This document shows positions 28,268-37,012 of a DNA stretch of 64,000 nucleotides, in pieces (within the stretch, counting starts at the first letter, position 1; every line of letters begins with the position of its first letter). A program made the translations under genes and the position numbers. The notes beneath the pieces are model-generated. The model ran no database searches and was not told the origin of the DNA. It was given only the letters and a program-made list of their open reading frames with translations. The stretch lies in the NCBI GenBank assembly GCA_963724365.1, contig CAVRUR010000013.1:1-64000 (forward strand). The letters are read 5' to 3'. Origin of the DNA: JALORV01 sp963724365. GTDB taxonomy: Bacteria > Pseudomonadota > Gammaproteobacteria > Burkholderiales > Burkholderiaceae_F.

Positions 28268-28744
28268 CTACCGTCCCATTGACGTTTGCGCCCGGGCCAG
28301 CAGCGTCTGCAGGTAGCTCTCGTAGAAGCCCGAGCGATCCAGTCCGACCAGGGGCTCACCGATCGGCTGCCCGCGGCTGTCGAGCGCCATCACGACCGGG
28401 ACCATGCGAACCCCATAACGTTCTGCGACGTCCGCCTCCGTTGTCGAGCGGCCATCGAAGTCGATCACGCGCTCCCGGCTCGTGATGTCGATCTCGCGGA
28501 TCAGGAACTGCGTGCCACGCAATTCCCCGCCAGCGAGCCGCGGCGACAGGTAGTTGCGCCGCACCTCGAGGCAGTAAGGGCACCCCGGAGTACTGAAGAG
28601 GATGACGATCGGAGCCTTCAGGCGAGCGCTCTCGGCCCCGAGCTGCTTCAGGTTCGACGCCGCCGGCAGTGATTCCTCGCCGGCAGCCTGCACTGCCCTC
28701 CAGGGCAGCAGCAGGGCGGCGCACAAAAGGTGGCGCCGTCGCAT
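28268..28744 (-). CDS. Periplasmic thioredoxin-fold protein (SoxW/SoxS-like)
   Basis: 158 aa with a short signal peptide ending AVQAAG. The active site CPYC lies at residues 55-58 in ILFSTPGCPYCLEVRRNYL, and the cis-Pro segment is GVRMVPVVMAL. It is the last gene of the sox cluster, 11 bp after soxB. Thioredoxins in sox clusters keep the SoxY carrier cysteine reduced and reactivate the system. It could be named soxS or soxW depending on the scheme, so no symbol is assigned. Confidence 0.82.
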   Translation of the reverse strand: MRRRHLLCAALLLPWRAVQAAGEESLPAASNLKQLGAESARLKAPIVILFSTPGCPYCLEVRRNYLSPRLAGGELRGTQFLIREIDITSRERVIDFDGRSTTEADVAERYGVRMVPVVMALDSRGQPIGEPLVGLDRSGFYESYLQTLLARAQTSMGR

Positions 28745-28754
28745 GACGGGTGTG

Positions 28755-30474
28755 TCAGGCGATGCCGGGGTTGCCGGCGACGCCCTTGATCACCGGCTGA
28801 TTGAGGCGTACCGGTGCGACGACCTTGCGGTCGCGCAGATAGCCGGCAACAACATCCCAGATCGGTTCGCCCTTGGCTCCTTCGGCGACCGGTGCCCAGC
28901 CCGCGACCTTGTAGGTCTTGCCGGGCTCGATCGGCTTGCCGCTGAGCCGCATGTCGCTGATGCGTCCGCCCATGGTCGCGGCGGGATCGATCGTGTACTG
29001 CAGGCCGCCCACGCGCACCATGTCACCGCCCTGCTGCAGGTAGGGGTCCGGATTGAACAGATTGTCGGCGACGTCCTCGAGGACGGTCTTGATCATCTCG
29101 CCGCTCATGTCGGTGACCGTCGAATACGGGTAGGTGACCGCGGTCTGGTCCATCAGATGTTCCATCGTGATCGTCTGACCCGGCAAGCAGGCTCGTGCCC
29201 CACCGGAATCCCGGCGAGAAACCGATCTCGGCGCCCTTGACGGCCAGCATCGCGTCGAGGATCAGCTGATCGAACGTGCCGTTGAAATTGCCGCGGCGGT
29301 ACAAAAGGCCCTCGGTCGTCGCGAGCTTCTCGCCGAGCTTGCCCTCGTACGGCGCGCGCACCTTCTGGATGAAGGCAGCCATGTCCGCATCGGCGGGCAG
29401 CAGGTTCGAGAACACCGGCAGCAGCTTGTAGCGGAAGTCCGAGACCTTGCCGCCCTTGACGTCGAAGTCGAGCACCGCGAGGAACTTGCTGTTGCTGCCG
29501 GCGTTGGTCACCAGCGTCGTGCCCCCGGCGTTCTTGATCATCGACGGCTTTGGCACGCCGTCGTGCGTATGACCGCCGAGGATCGCATCGATGCCGCGCA
29601 CGCGCGAAGCCATCTTCAGGTCGACGTCCATGCCGTTGTGCGAGAGAACGACGACCACCTGCGCGCCCTTGCCGCGCGCTTCGTCGACCATCTTCTGCAT
29701 GTTCTCGTCCTGGATGCCGAAGCTCCACTCAGGAACGAAATAGCGCGGATTGGCGATCGGCGTGTACGGGAAAGCCTGTCCGATGATGGCAACCTTCACA
29801 CCGTTCATCTCCTTCAGCGTGTAGGGCGGAAACACCTGGTCGCCGAAGTCCGTCGTCTTGATGTTCTGGGCGACAAAATCGATCCTGCCCTTGAAGTCCT
29901 TCTCGACGATCTCCAGCACGCGCTTCTGGCCGTAGGTCATCTCCCAGTGCGCCGTCATCACATCGACGCCCAGCAGCTTGCAGGCGTCGACCATGTCCTG
30001 CGCGTTCGTCCACAGCGATGTCGCCGATCCCTGCCAGGTGTCCCCGCCGTCGAGCAGCAGCGCCCCTGGCCGCCCGGCCTTCATGCGCTTGACCAGGGTC
30101 GACAGGTGCGCGAAGCCGCCGACCTTGCCGTAGGTCTTCGACGCCTCGACGAAGTCGAGGAAGGTGAAGGCGTGTGCTTCCGGCGTATTGCGCTCGATGC
30201 TGAAGTGCTTCAGCAGATGTTCGCCGACGAGGTGCGGCGGCTGGCCCCGGGCGGGACCGATGCCGAGGTTGACGCTCGGTTCGCGGAAGTAGATCGGCAG
30301 CAGCTGCGCATGGCAGTCGGTGAAGTGCAGCAGGTGCACGTTGCCGAAGCGCGGTACGTCGTACATCTTCGCGCTCGCGGGCGTTGCGGCCAGCGCATCG
30401 CGTGCGCTGATCGGCATTCCGGCCGCGGCCGCCACCGCCAGCACCTGCAAGAACTCACGTCGGTCCATCGACAT
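28755..30474 (-). CDS. soxB: Thiosulfohydrolase SoxB (one frameshift)
   Basis: About 570 aa. A twin-arginine-like MDRREFLQVLAV signal is followed by the dimanganese metallophosphatase-like domain: HLLHFTDCHAQLLP, LLLDGGDTWQGSATSLWT, VVLSHNGMDVDL and ILGGHTHDGVPKP. The 5'-nucleotidase C-terminal domain begins FNGTFDQLILDAML and continues after an indel near 29187 in the frame with YPYSTVTDMSGEMIKTVLED. SoxB hydrolyses sulfate from the SoxY cysteine S-thiosulfonate. All motifs are intact, so the frameshift is probably an error. Confidence 0.92.
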
Positions 30475-30516
30475 CGTGCGTACCTCTCCTGTCTGCTCTC
30501 TGTTTTCTCGTTCGAA

Positions 30517-31008
30517 CTACTGTGCCCTGGCGGCAAAGCGCGCCAGCGCGGCGATGTCTTCCTCGAACATCTCGCCGATCTCGCTGAAGACGATGCGACC
30601 GGCCGGATCGACGACATGAACCTCGGGCAGGCCGCGCCGGCGGCCGAACCATGTGTCCGACTGCGGCCCGGCCATCGCGGCCGCGAAGGTGTAGCCGTGC
30701 TTGGCCAGGTAATCGCGCGCCGCCTGCTCGGTCTTGTCGATCGTGAAGGTCAGTACGCGCAGGTTGTCGCCGCCGGCCTGGCGATGCAGCTTCTCGATGA
30801 ACGGGTTCTGCTTCATGCAGAACGGACACCAGCTGGCCCAGTACTCGACGACGACGGTGCGGCCCTGGAGTTCGCTCGCCTTGAGCGTGCGACCGTCGAC
30901 CAGCCGGATGTCGCTCCAGCGGATCGGCGCACGAACTTCGGCGCGCGAGGGAATCGCCGCACTGGCAAGCGCGGCAGCCAGCGCGGACAGGACAGCACGG
31001 CGATGCAT
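30517..31008 (-). CDS. TlpA-like thioredoxin of the sox cluster
   Basis: 163 aa with signal peptide (ASAAIPSRA). CPFC at residues 61-64 in VVVEYWASWCPFCMKQNPF, and the cis-Pro region GLPEVHVVDPAGRIV. TlpA/SoxW-type reductases deliver electrons to periplasmic disulfides, here probably on SoxYZ. It sits between soxX and soxB. No membrane electron donor (CcdA/SoxV) gene is seen in the window. Confidence 0.85.
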   Translation of the reverse strand: MHRRAVLSALAAALASAAIPSRAEVRAPIRWSDIRLVDGRTLKASELQGRTVVVEYWASWCPFCMKQNPFIEKLHRQAGGDNLRVLTFTIDKTEQAARDYLAKHGYTFAAAMAGPQSDTWFGRRRGLPEVHVVDPAGRIVFSEIGEMFEEDIAALARFAARAQ

Positions 31009-31062
31009 GGGACTCTCTGAAAGAAGAGGCCCGGCCGCCGCTGGCGACCGGGCCTCGGGGAC

Positions 31063-31680
31063 CTACTTGTTGACGGGCGAGTTCGGGTCCAGCAGCAGCG
31101 CCATCACGTCCTTGATCTGCGCTTCGCTCAGGATGCCGGCATCACCGTAGCGCGGCATCTGCGAGCACAGGTTGAACGCGTGCGTGTTCCAGATCTTGCC
31201 CCACGTGTACTTCAGGGTCGCCTCGTTGTATCCGCGCAGCTTGCCGTACCCCATCAGCGACGGGCCGATGTTTCCGAAGGACACTTCCGCTTGGCTGATC
31301 TGATGGCAGGCATAGCAGTTGCCGCCGTTGACCGTCTTCGGACCGTCGCTCCACTGCAGGCCGACGCCGGACTGCGCTATGCGCTCGCCCTGCTTGTAGT
31401 CGCCGAGGAACTTGCCGTCGGCCGGATACTTGATCGTCGCCAGGACCTTCTTCTGCAGCGCCTCGACCTCGGCCTTCGGCACTTCCTTGCCCATGATCTG
31501 GGCATCAGAACAGACGGCCTGGATCTCGGTCTGGTTGAGCCGGTCGAGCTTGGCCGGACCGCGCTCCTTGAACGAGGACTTGACCGCCTGGACCGACTCT
31601 TCCTTCGTCGGCGCCACGTAGGTGGCGCAGCCCGCCAGAACCGCGAGGCCGGTGAGCGAGAAAATGACTTTCTTCTTCAT
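31063..31680 (-). CDS. soxX: Cytochrome SoxX
   Basis: 205 aa from ATG 31680. Haem-binding CYACH at residues 122-126, in GGNCYACHQISQAEVSFGNIGPSL, and the axial-Met region LCSQMPRYGD followed by LSEAQIKDVMALLLDPNSPVNK, the usual SoxX end. The signal peptide ends in a lipobox-like LAGC (Cys 18), so the protein may be lipid-anchored. SoxX accepts electrons from SoxA when thiosulfate is conjugated to SoxY. Confidence 0.93.
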   Translation of the reverse strand: MKKKVIFSLTGLAVLAGCATYVAPTKEESVQAVKSSFKERGPAKLDRLNQTEIQAVCSDAQIMGKEVPKAEVEALQKKVLATIKYPADGKFLGDYKQGERIAQSGVGLQWSDGPKTVNGGNCYACHQISQAEVSFGNIGPSLMGYGKLRGYNEATLKYTWGKIWNTHAFNLCSQMPRYGDAGILSEAQIKDVMALLLDPNSPVNK

Positions 31681-31690
31681 CGTCGGCTCC

Positions 31691-32509
31691 TCAGCGCTTG
31701 ATGGCCGGCGCGTCCATCTTCGCGCCGTTGGCGTTGACGCCAAGGAAGGTGATCAGGTCGATCGAGGTCGGTGAAAGGAACACCAGCTCGGGCCAGCGCT
31801 GCTGCCGGAAGCAGTCATACAGGCGCCACTGCATCGAGCGCAGCGCGCCCTGCGACACGCGATAGGCCGGCCAGGTCGTGAACGCACGGTCGGCGTCCGG
31901 TTTGTTGCTGGAGATGTTCGGCAGGTCCTGCAGGCGGATGCGCTGCCCCGTCACGCCGTGGCAGGTGGCGCAGGAAAAGTCGTACGGTCCGCCGCGCATG
32001 TAGAAAGCCTGCTTGCCGCGATCGAACGACGCCCTTTCCTTGGGATGGCTCTGCGAAATGTTGACCGGCATGCCGCGCGACATCTCGGCCCCGAACGCGG
32101 CCAGCGCCTCGATATCCGTCTGCCGCTGGCCGGCACCGGAGTACGGGCTCTTGGTGATCGCCGCGCGATCCATGCCCTGCAGGTTGACCATGCACCAGAC
32201 CACGCGGGATTCGAAATCCATCACCTGGTCGGCATCGGCAAAGTAGCGCGGCAGTTGCGCGTACGCGCCCTTGATGACGCCCGGCCCGAGACCGAGGTCG
32301 CACTGCTCGAGCGACACGTTCTTCGGCCCGCGCTTGGCCTTCCAGATTTCCTCGCCACGTGCGACCGTGAGCTCGGCGGGATTGCCATCCTGCAGCATCT
32401 CGCGATAGCGCGCGATGCCGTCCGCGGCGCTGCCCTGGGCCAGCGCGCTGGCGCTCGCGACGCCCAGGACCATCGCGGCCACGATCGTGGCCAACGTCTG
32501 CTTCTTCAT
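31691..32509 (-). CDS. soxA: Cytochrome SoxA (single haem site)
   Basis: 272 aa with signal peptide (ASALAQG). The C-terminal haem site CATCH is at residues 180-184 and the conserved catalytic Cys 233 lies in RLYDCFRQQRWPE. The N-terminal haem site of dihaem SoxA is absent; Cys 70 (SLEQCDLGLG) and Cys 106 (VVWCMVNL) remain and could form a disulfide. SoxAX catalyses the oxidative conjugation of thiosulfate to SoxY. Confidence 0.93.
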   Translation of the reverse strand: MKKQTLATIVAAMVLGVASASALAQGSAADGIARYREMLQDGNPAELTVARGEEIWKAKRGPKNVSLEQCDLGLGPGVIKGAYAQLPRYFADADQVMDFESRVVWCMVNLQGMDRAAITKSPYSGAGQRQTDIEALAAFGAEMSRGMPVNISQSHPKERASFDRGKQAFYMRGGPYDFSCATCHGVTGQRIRLQDLPNISSNKPDADRAFTTWPAYRVSQGALRSMQWRLYDCFRQQRWPELVFLSPTSIDLITFLGVNANGAKMDAPAIKR

Positions 32510-32589
32510 GAGTTTCTGCCTCCTGGCTGAAGTTACTGTCCCGCTGCCCCTCTACGGGAGCTCTATCACCCGCAATCATGAACACCGGC

Positions 32590-33056
32590 TCACGGCCGGA
32601 TATAGACATAGCCCCGCGGCGCCTGCAGGTTCGCCGCTTCGGCAACGCCCGACGGCACGATCGTCGCCTCCGGGATCACCTTGGACGGGTCGATCTTGCG
32701 AGTCACCAGCGTGTTGTTGCAGACACGAAATTCCACTCCCCTGGACTTCAGGTCCTGCACCGTGGCATCGAACGGATTGCCGTTGCGGTCCTTGGCGCCA
32801 TCGAGCAGAAACTCGATGCCGTTGCCGTTGGTGACGACGACGATCTTCGCCGCCGGGATCTGCCGCGAGATGATTGCGGATGTTGCCCATGCCACGCTGG
32901 GCTTCATCGAGGCCGTTGGTCAGGTGGTAGACGGCCTTGACGGGCGCCGTGGAAGCGGCCCCGGCCGTTTCGACCTTGGTTGCGCTGACCGACATGCAGC
33001 CACCGCAGGAGCGCGACCGCGCCACCGAGTGCTGCGACAAGAGCTGCTGTTCGCAT
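32590..33056 (-). CDS. Exported DsrE/DsrF-like protein (frameshifts)
   Basis: Assembled from three frames: a signal peptide (MRTAALVAALGGAVALL) that shifts near a Gly-Gly-Cys segment, then VKAVYHLTNGLDEAQRGMGNIRNHLAAD, then from about 32870 KIVVVTNGNGIEFLLDGAKD, LKSRGVEFRVCNNTL and VPSGVAEAANLQAPRGYVYIRP. The DsrE fold and the single Cys in FRVCNNTL match DsrE-type sulfur carriers. Lying between soxZ and soxA, it may carry persulfide in the periplasm. Two indels break it. Confidence 0.72.
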
Positions 33057-33073
33057 CCGTACTGCTCCGAAGC

Positions 33074-33388
33074 TCAGCTGATCGTCGCTTCGTCGGTGCG
33101 GGTCTCACCCTTGTTGTCGACCCAGGTCACGTGACAGCTTGTCGCCCTTCTTGCCGCCCTTGAACTTGAACTGCAGGTACGGATTCTTCGACACCGCCGG
33201 GCCCCACTCGGCGCTCAGCACGGGCTTGCCGGCTGACGTCACGGTCACCGTCTGGCAATGAAATGCGCCGGCACCAGGTTGCCGCTGGAATCGCGGCGCT
33301 GTCCGGACTCCATTTCGTGGCTCATCAGTACGCGCACGTCGACGCCGTCAGGCTGTTCGGTGGCGCGGATGCGCATCGGATCTGGCAT
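33074..33388 (-). CDS. soxZ: SoxZ, sulfur-carrier partner (frameshifts)
   Basis: Starts MRIRATEQPDGVDVRVLMSHEMESGQRRDSSGNLVPAHFI. It shifts near 33250 to TVTSAGKPVLSAEWGPAVSKNPYLQFKFKGGKKGDKL and near 33135 to VTWVDNKGETRTDEATIS. About 104 aa in total. The hallmark ends of SoxZ are all present. SoxZ forms the SoxYZ heterodimer that carries sulfur intermediates between the other Sox enzymes. Directly follows soxY. Confidence 0.88.
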
Positions 33389-33404
33389 GTTGCTGCTCCT
33401 CGAA

Positions 33405-33893
33405 TCAGTTAAATGTGGATGTCGCTGAGCCGCCGCAGCCGCCGAGCGTGACCTTGACTTCCTTGGTGGCAACGTAGAACTTGTTGTCCGCCTTCACGAC
33501 CGCGTGCACGTTCGACGTCTGGCCCATCTTGATGCGGGTCGCGACGTTGGCTTCGGTGCCCGCCGGAATCGCGAATCCGGCCGCCAGCGCGTTGGGGTTC
33601 TTCTCGACCAGGATGTAGATCGCCTGCGTGTTCGGGATCTTGCTGGTCACACCGACCGGCACGACCGCGCCGTTTTCGGCGATGTCGGGCGCGTTGATCG
33701 AGATGTCACCACTTTGCGCGGCCGATGTGCCACCGAGCGCCTTGACCGTGTCATCGAGGTTCTTGGCCTCGAATGCCGCCTTGTTCCACGCTGCCTGCTG
33801 TGCCTGCGCTTCCTTGGCGGTAAGCAAGCCCGCCGCCACCATCAAGCCCAGCACGCTGCCGGCCTTGACGAACTCTCTGCGTTGACCATCCAT
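33405..33893 (-). CDS. soxY: SoxY, covalent sulfur carrier
   Basis: 162 aa. Twin-arginine signal QRREFVKAGSVLGLMVAAGLL, Ig-like domain, and the C-terminal swinging arm GGCGG (Cys 153) that bears thiosulfate and persulfide intermediates. The arm is followed by SATSTFN, a 7-residue extension; most SoxY proteins end right after GGCGG. Exported folded with SoxZ. Confidence 0.93.
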   Translation of the reverse strand: MDGQRREFVKAGSVLGLMVAAGLLTAKEAQAQQAAWNKAAFEAKNLDDTVKALGGTSAAQSGDISINAPDIAENGAVVPVGVTSKIPNTQAIYILVEKNPNALAAGFAIPAGTEANVATRIKMGQTSNVHAVVKADNKFYVATKEVKVTLGGCGGSATSTFN

Positions 33894-33980
33894 CTGAGTC
33901 TCCTGCTCCGAAGAAAATTGCCCGCTACTTTAAATGAAACGACCGGGTGTCATCCCGACGTCCCCCATTGCCGCTACCAC

Positions 33981-35057
33981 TCACTTTGCGCCGGCCAGTA
34001 TCCAGCGTGCCAGCACCTTCGCCTCGTCTTCCTTGAGGCCGGGTTGCGCCGGCATCGGGACGCCACCCCAGGCACCCTGCCCGCCTTCCTTGATCTTCTT
34101 GGCCAGATAGGCCTCGGCATCACCGCGCGCCTGGTACTTCGTGCCAACCTCGCGAAACGACGGCCCGACCACCTTGCTGTCCGTCGCATGACACGCCGTG
34201 CATGCGTTGCGCGTCAGCAGATCCTTCACATTCGGTCCCGCGCTGGTCGCCGCAGCCACGGGAATTGCTCCGGCCGCCGCTGCCACCGTCGACGGCTTGC
34301 TGGCATCGTAGCGAGCCGTGTCGATGCCACGGAACGGGCCGATCGGACGCTTCTGCTCAGCCAGGTTGCCGTGCTGGTTGCGTGCGAACTCCGGCAGTTC
34401 CGAGACGACCTTCACTGCAGGCACGCAGTCTTTCACGCAGTTCGATCCCTGGACATCGGGCTTGCCCTTGACCGACCACATGCCGTGATTGGTCGACATG
34501 CCGTTGCGGTTCGGCATCGGAACCTTGGTCAGGTTCCCGTCGTTCAGTTCGAAGTCGGCGGGGACGATCTCGTTCAGGTGCAGCACGTAGGCCGTCACGG
34601 CGTAGACCTGGTCGGGCGTCAGCGACTGCGGATTGGTCCACGGCATGGCGCGATAGATGTAGTCCCACAGCGTGGTCGCCGTGTTGAGCTTGGTGCCGAC
34701 GGTGCGCATGCCGTCGCCCGGGCCAGAGCACTGGCGCGGCCCGCCGGCGAGATCCTCTTTCTTCACGCCGCCGGCGATGGCCATGTAGCGGTTGCTTTCG
34801 CCGAAGGTGCCGTGACAACTCGCGCACTGCGCGTCGTAGATTTCCTGCCCCTGTGCGACCGTGCCGCGTCCCTTCTTTACACCGTGTCCGTCCGGCCGCA
34901 CGTCGATGTCCCAGCCCGCGATCTCCTGCGCGCTTGCCGGCCGGCCGAAGCCGAAGCGGGCTCCGTCGGAGCTGCCGGCCGTCTGCGCGCTCACAGCGGC
35001 CGCAGACAGGCCCGCCAGCACGATGACGATGCGCGCGCGATCAACCCACCTGAACAT
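33981..35057 (-). CDS. soxD: Dihaem cytochrome SoxD (sulfur dehydrogenase subunit)
   Basis: 358 aa from ATG 35057, opening a signal peptide (ARIVIVLAGLSAAAVSAQ). Two haem sites: CASCH at residues 78-82 and CTACH in LLTRNACTACHATDSKVVGPSF. SoxD takes the six electrons released when SoxC oxidises the SoxY-bound sulfane sulfur. Its start overlaps the soxC end by 17 bp. Confidence 0.93.
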   Translation of the reverse strand: MFRWVDRARIVIVLAGLSAAAVSAQTAGSSDGARFGFGRPASAQEIAGWDIDVRPDGHGVKKGRGTVAQGQEIYDAQCASCHGTFGESNRYMAIAGGVKKEDLAGGPRQCSGPGDGMRTVGTKLNTATTLWDYIYRAMPWTNPQSLTPDQVYAVTAYVLHLNEIVPADFELNDGNLTKVPMPNRNGMSTNHGMWSVKGKPDVQGSNCVKDCVPAVKVVSELPEFARNQHGNLAEQKRPIGPFRGIDTARYDASKPSTVAAAAGAIPVAAATSAGPNVKDLLTRNACTACHATDSKVVGPSFREVGTKYQARGDAEAYLAKKIKEGGQGAWGGVPMPAQPGLKEDEAKVLARWILAGAK

Positions 35058-36384
35058 TCCACACCTCCCCGTTCGGGTTGACCTGCCACGTCTGTATCCC
35101 GTTGTTGTGATAGATCGATCGCGTACCGCGGACCGCACGCAACTGCGGCAGCGACGGCTGTATGTGCCCGGTCTCGTCAACGGCGCGGCTCTGCAACAGT
35201 GCCGGGCCGCCGTTCCATGTCCAGTCGAAACGAAACCGCGCCAGCGCCTTGGTCAGCACCGGCTCCTGCAGGCGCGCCTGCCCCCAGTTGCGGCCACCGT
35301 CGGTCGACACGTCGACGCGTCGCACCTTGCCGCGCCCGCTCCAAGCGAGCCCGGTGATTTCGTAGTAGCCCTTGCCCATCAGTTTCTGCCCACCCGACGG
35401 CGCCGTGATCACCGACTTCACTTCCTGCACGATCGAGTACTGGCGGTGCGTGCCATCGGGCAGCAGGTCGACGTAGTGGAGGGATTCCTCGCGCGCGTTC
35501 CACGGCTTGTCCCCGACTTCCAGGCGACGCAGCCACTTGACGCTCGACACACCCTGGACGCCGGGCACGACGAGGCGCAGCGGATAGCCATTCTCCGGGC
35601 GCAGCATTTCGCCGTTCTGGCCGTAGACGACCATGACGTCGCTGAGCGCGAACTCCATCGGAATCGAGCGCGTCAGTGCGGAGCCATCGGCCCCCTCGGC
35701 CAGCACGAACTTCGCATTCTTCTTGTCGTATCCGACCTCCTCGAGCAGTGTCGACAGCAACACGCCGGTGAACTCGCTGCAGGCAAGCATGCCGTGCGTG
35801 TACTGCACCGTGGGCACAGCCACGTTGGCCCACTCCATGCCCGAATTCGCGCCGCACTCGATGAAGTGGATCCGCGACACCGAAGGAAAGCGCAGGATGT
35901 CGTCCATCGTGAGTATGAGCGGTCGCTTGACCATTCCGTGGATCATCAGGCGGTGCTGCGCCGGATCGATGTTCAGCGAACCGGAGTGATGCCGCTCGAA
36001 GTGCAGTCCGCTCGGAGTGATGATGCCGAACAGGTTCTGCAGCGGCGTGAAGCTCACCGATGACTGCGGCTGCGGCGTCAGGCCGGGGCTTTGCCGCCGG
36101 ATGACGTTGGCCTCGAACTCTGACGGCGTGCCGTAAGGCTTGGCGACGACCGGCGCACCGAGGGATCGGGTCCACGAAGGGACATTGGGCGGCTCGAAGG
36201 CCGATTTTTCCTGCGCAAATGCCCGCCCACCCGCCACCGCCGCGACGGCTCCAGCCAGTGCGGCGCCGCCCTGGAGGAATCCACGACGCGATCGCGTCGC
36301 GCCGCGCAGCACCTCGGCCGTGAGGTGGCTCTCGGGCGCAGCAATGATGCGTCCGGGCGCCGCGGCCCGCTCTGCCTTGCTCAT
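35041..36384 (-). CDS. soxC: Molybdenum sulfite-dehydrogenase-like SoxC
   Basis: 447 aa from ATG 36384, just after GGAGA. Twin-arginine signal RSRRGFLQGGA. The Moco domain holds IHFIECGANSGMEWAN with the Mo-ligating Cys, then WLRRLEVGDKPW. The C-terminal dimerisation domain includes DVSTDGGRNWGQARL. SoxCD oxidises the persulfide on SoxY. Its presence implies complete oxidation of thiosulfate to sulfate rather than sulfur-globule storage. Confidence 0.94.
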   Translation of the reverse strand: MSKAERAAAPGRIIAAPESHLTAEVLRGATRSRRGFLQGGAALAGAVAAVAGGRAFAQEKSAFEPPNVPSWTRSLGAPVVAKPYGTPSEFEANVIRRQSPGLTPQPQSSVSFTPLQNLFGIITPSGLHFERHHSGSLNIDPAQHRLMIHGMVKRPLILTMDDILRFPSVSRIHFIECGANSGMEWANVAVPTVQYTHGMLACSEFTGVLLSTLLEEVGYDKKNAKFVLAEGADGSALTRSIPMEFALSDVMVVYGQNGEMLRPENGYPLRLVVPGVQGVSSVKWLRRLEVGDKPWNAREESLHYVDLLPDGTHRQYSIVQEVKSVITAPSGGQKLMGKGYYEITGLAWSGRGKVRRVDVSTDGGRNWGQARLQEPVLTKALARFRFDWTWNGGPALLQSRAVDETGHIQPSLPQLRAVRGTRSIYHNNGIQTWQVNPNGEVWNVQVG

Positions 36385-36429
36385 CTGCTCTCCTACGCCT
36401 TTCTTCAAATTTCGACGCACCGGCGGCCG

Positions 36430-36777
36430 CTACTTCGCCGGCATGAATCGCTTCAGCGTCCGGCTCGTGACCGGGTGATCGTCCTGCTGACCCGCGATGT
36501 GCACGCAGGCGGTGCGGCACAGCGTGACGACATTCGGATCGCTGATCGAGTAGTACACCGTCGCCCCGTCGCGGCGGCGCTTCAGCACGCCGCGCCCGTA
36601 CATCAGGTTCAAATGGCGCGACACGTTCGTCTGGCTCGAACCCACCCGCTCGACGATGTCCGACACACTGCGCTCGCCGTCACAGATCGTGTTCAGGATC
36701 TTCAGCCGGGTTGGTTCGGCCAGCAGGCCGAAGTACCCCGACACCACCTCGAACAGCCGGTCCAGCTCGGGTTCCAT
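36430..36777 (-). CDS. soxR: ArsR-family repressor SoxR
   Basis: 115 aa from ATG 36777. Winged HTH: FGLLAEPTRLKILNTI, then SVSDIVERVGSSQTNVSRHLNLMYGRGVL and the wing RRRDGATVYYSI. Cysteines at ICDGE and TLCRTACVH are candidates for the sulfur-sensing thiols of SoxR/BigR-type regulators. First gene of the sox operon, 45 bp before soxC, and its own operator lies just upstream. Confidence 0.88.
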   Translation of the reverse strand: MEPELDRLFEVVSGYFGLLAEPTRLKILNTICDGERSVSDIVERVGSSQTNVSRHLNLMYGRGVLKRRRDGATVYYSISDPNVVTLCRTACVHIAGQQDDHPVTSRTLKRFMPAK

Positions 36778-36790
36778 GACGCCTATGTTT

Positions 36791-36810
36791 ATATGCGCAA
36801 CAACGCATAT
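36791..36810. promoter_or_regulatory. Probable SoxR operator (perfect inverted repeat)
   Basis: ATATGCG at 36791-36797 and CGCATAT at 36804-36810 form a perfect 7-bp inverted repeat with a 6-base centre, 14 bp upstream of soxR. This is the usual operator form for ArsR-family repressors and fits SoxR autoregulation of the sox operon. Confidence 0.68.
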
Positions 36811-36963
36811 GATCCACAGCGCATGTAAATCTGTCAAGCGGCACCGCGCCACACCGCCGCCACAAACGGATGCGGACACAAATGGCCACCGTCCAGCGCC
36901 GTCGCCATCGGCCCTGGAATCACGTCATTCCACTCGAGTCTGCCGTGGTTCGCCGCCAGCGAC

Positions 36964-36993
36964 TTGAGATTGATCAAGACACTGCAATATACC
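36964..36993 (+). promoter_or_regulatory. Candidate promoter of the DUF2892/RND/CsoR operon
   Basis: -35-like TTGAGA (36964-36969), 18-bp spacer and -10-like TATACC (36988-36993). The -10 overlaps the CsoR-type palindrome, as expected for repression. Another possible -10 (TATACT, 37017-37022) lies in the downstream palindrome. Confidence 0.45.
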
Positions 36994-37004
36994 CTAGGGG
37001 GTAT
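36989..37004. promoter_or_regulatory. Probable CsoR-family operator
   Basis: ATACCC-TAGG-GGGTAT is a 6+6 inverted repeat with a 4-base centre, the GC-tract palindrome type bound by CsoR/RcnR-family repressors. It lies 105 bp upstream of the first gene of an operon whose last gene encodes a CsoR-family protein, so autoregulation is likely. Confidence 0.65.
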
Positions 37005-37012
37005 GGCATGTT

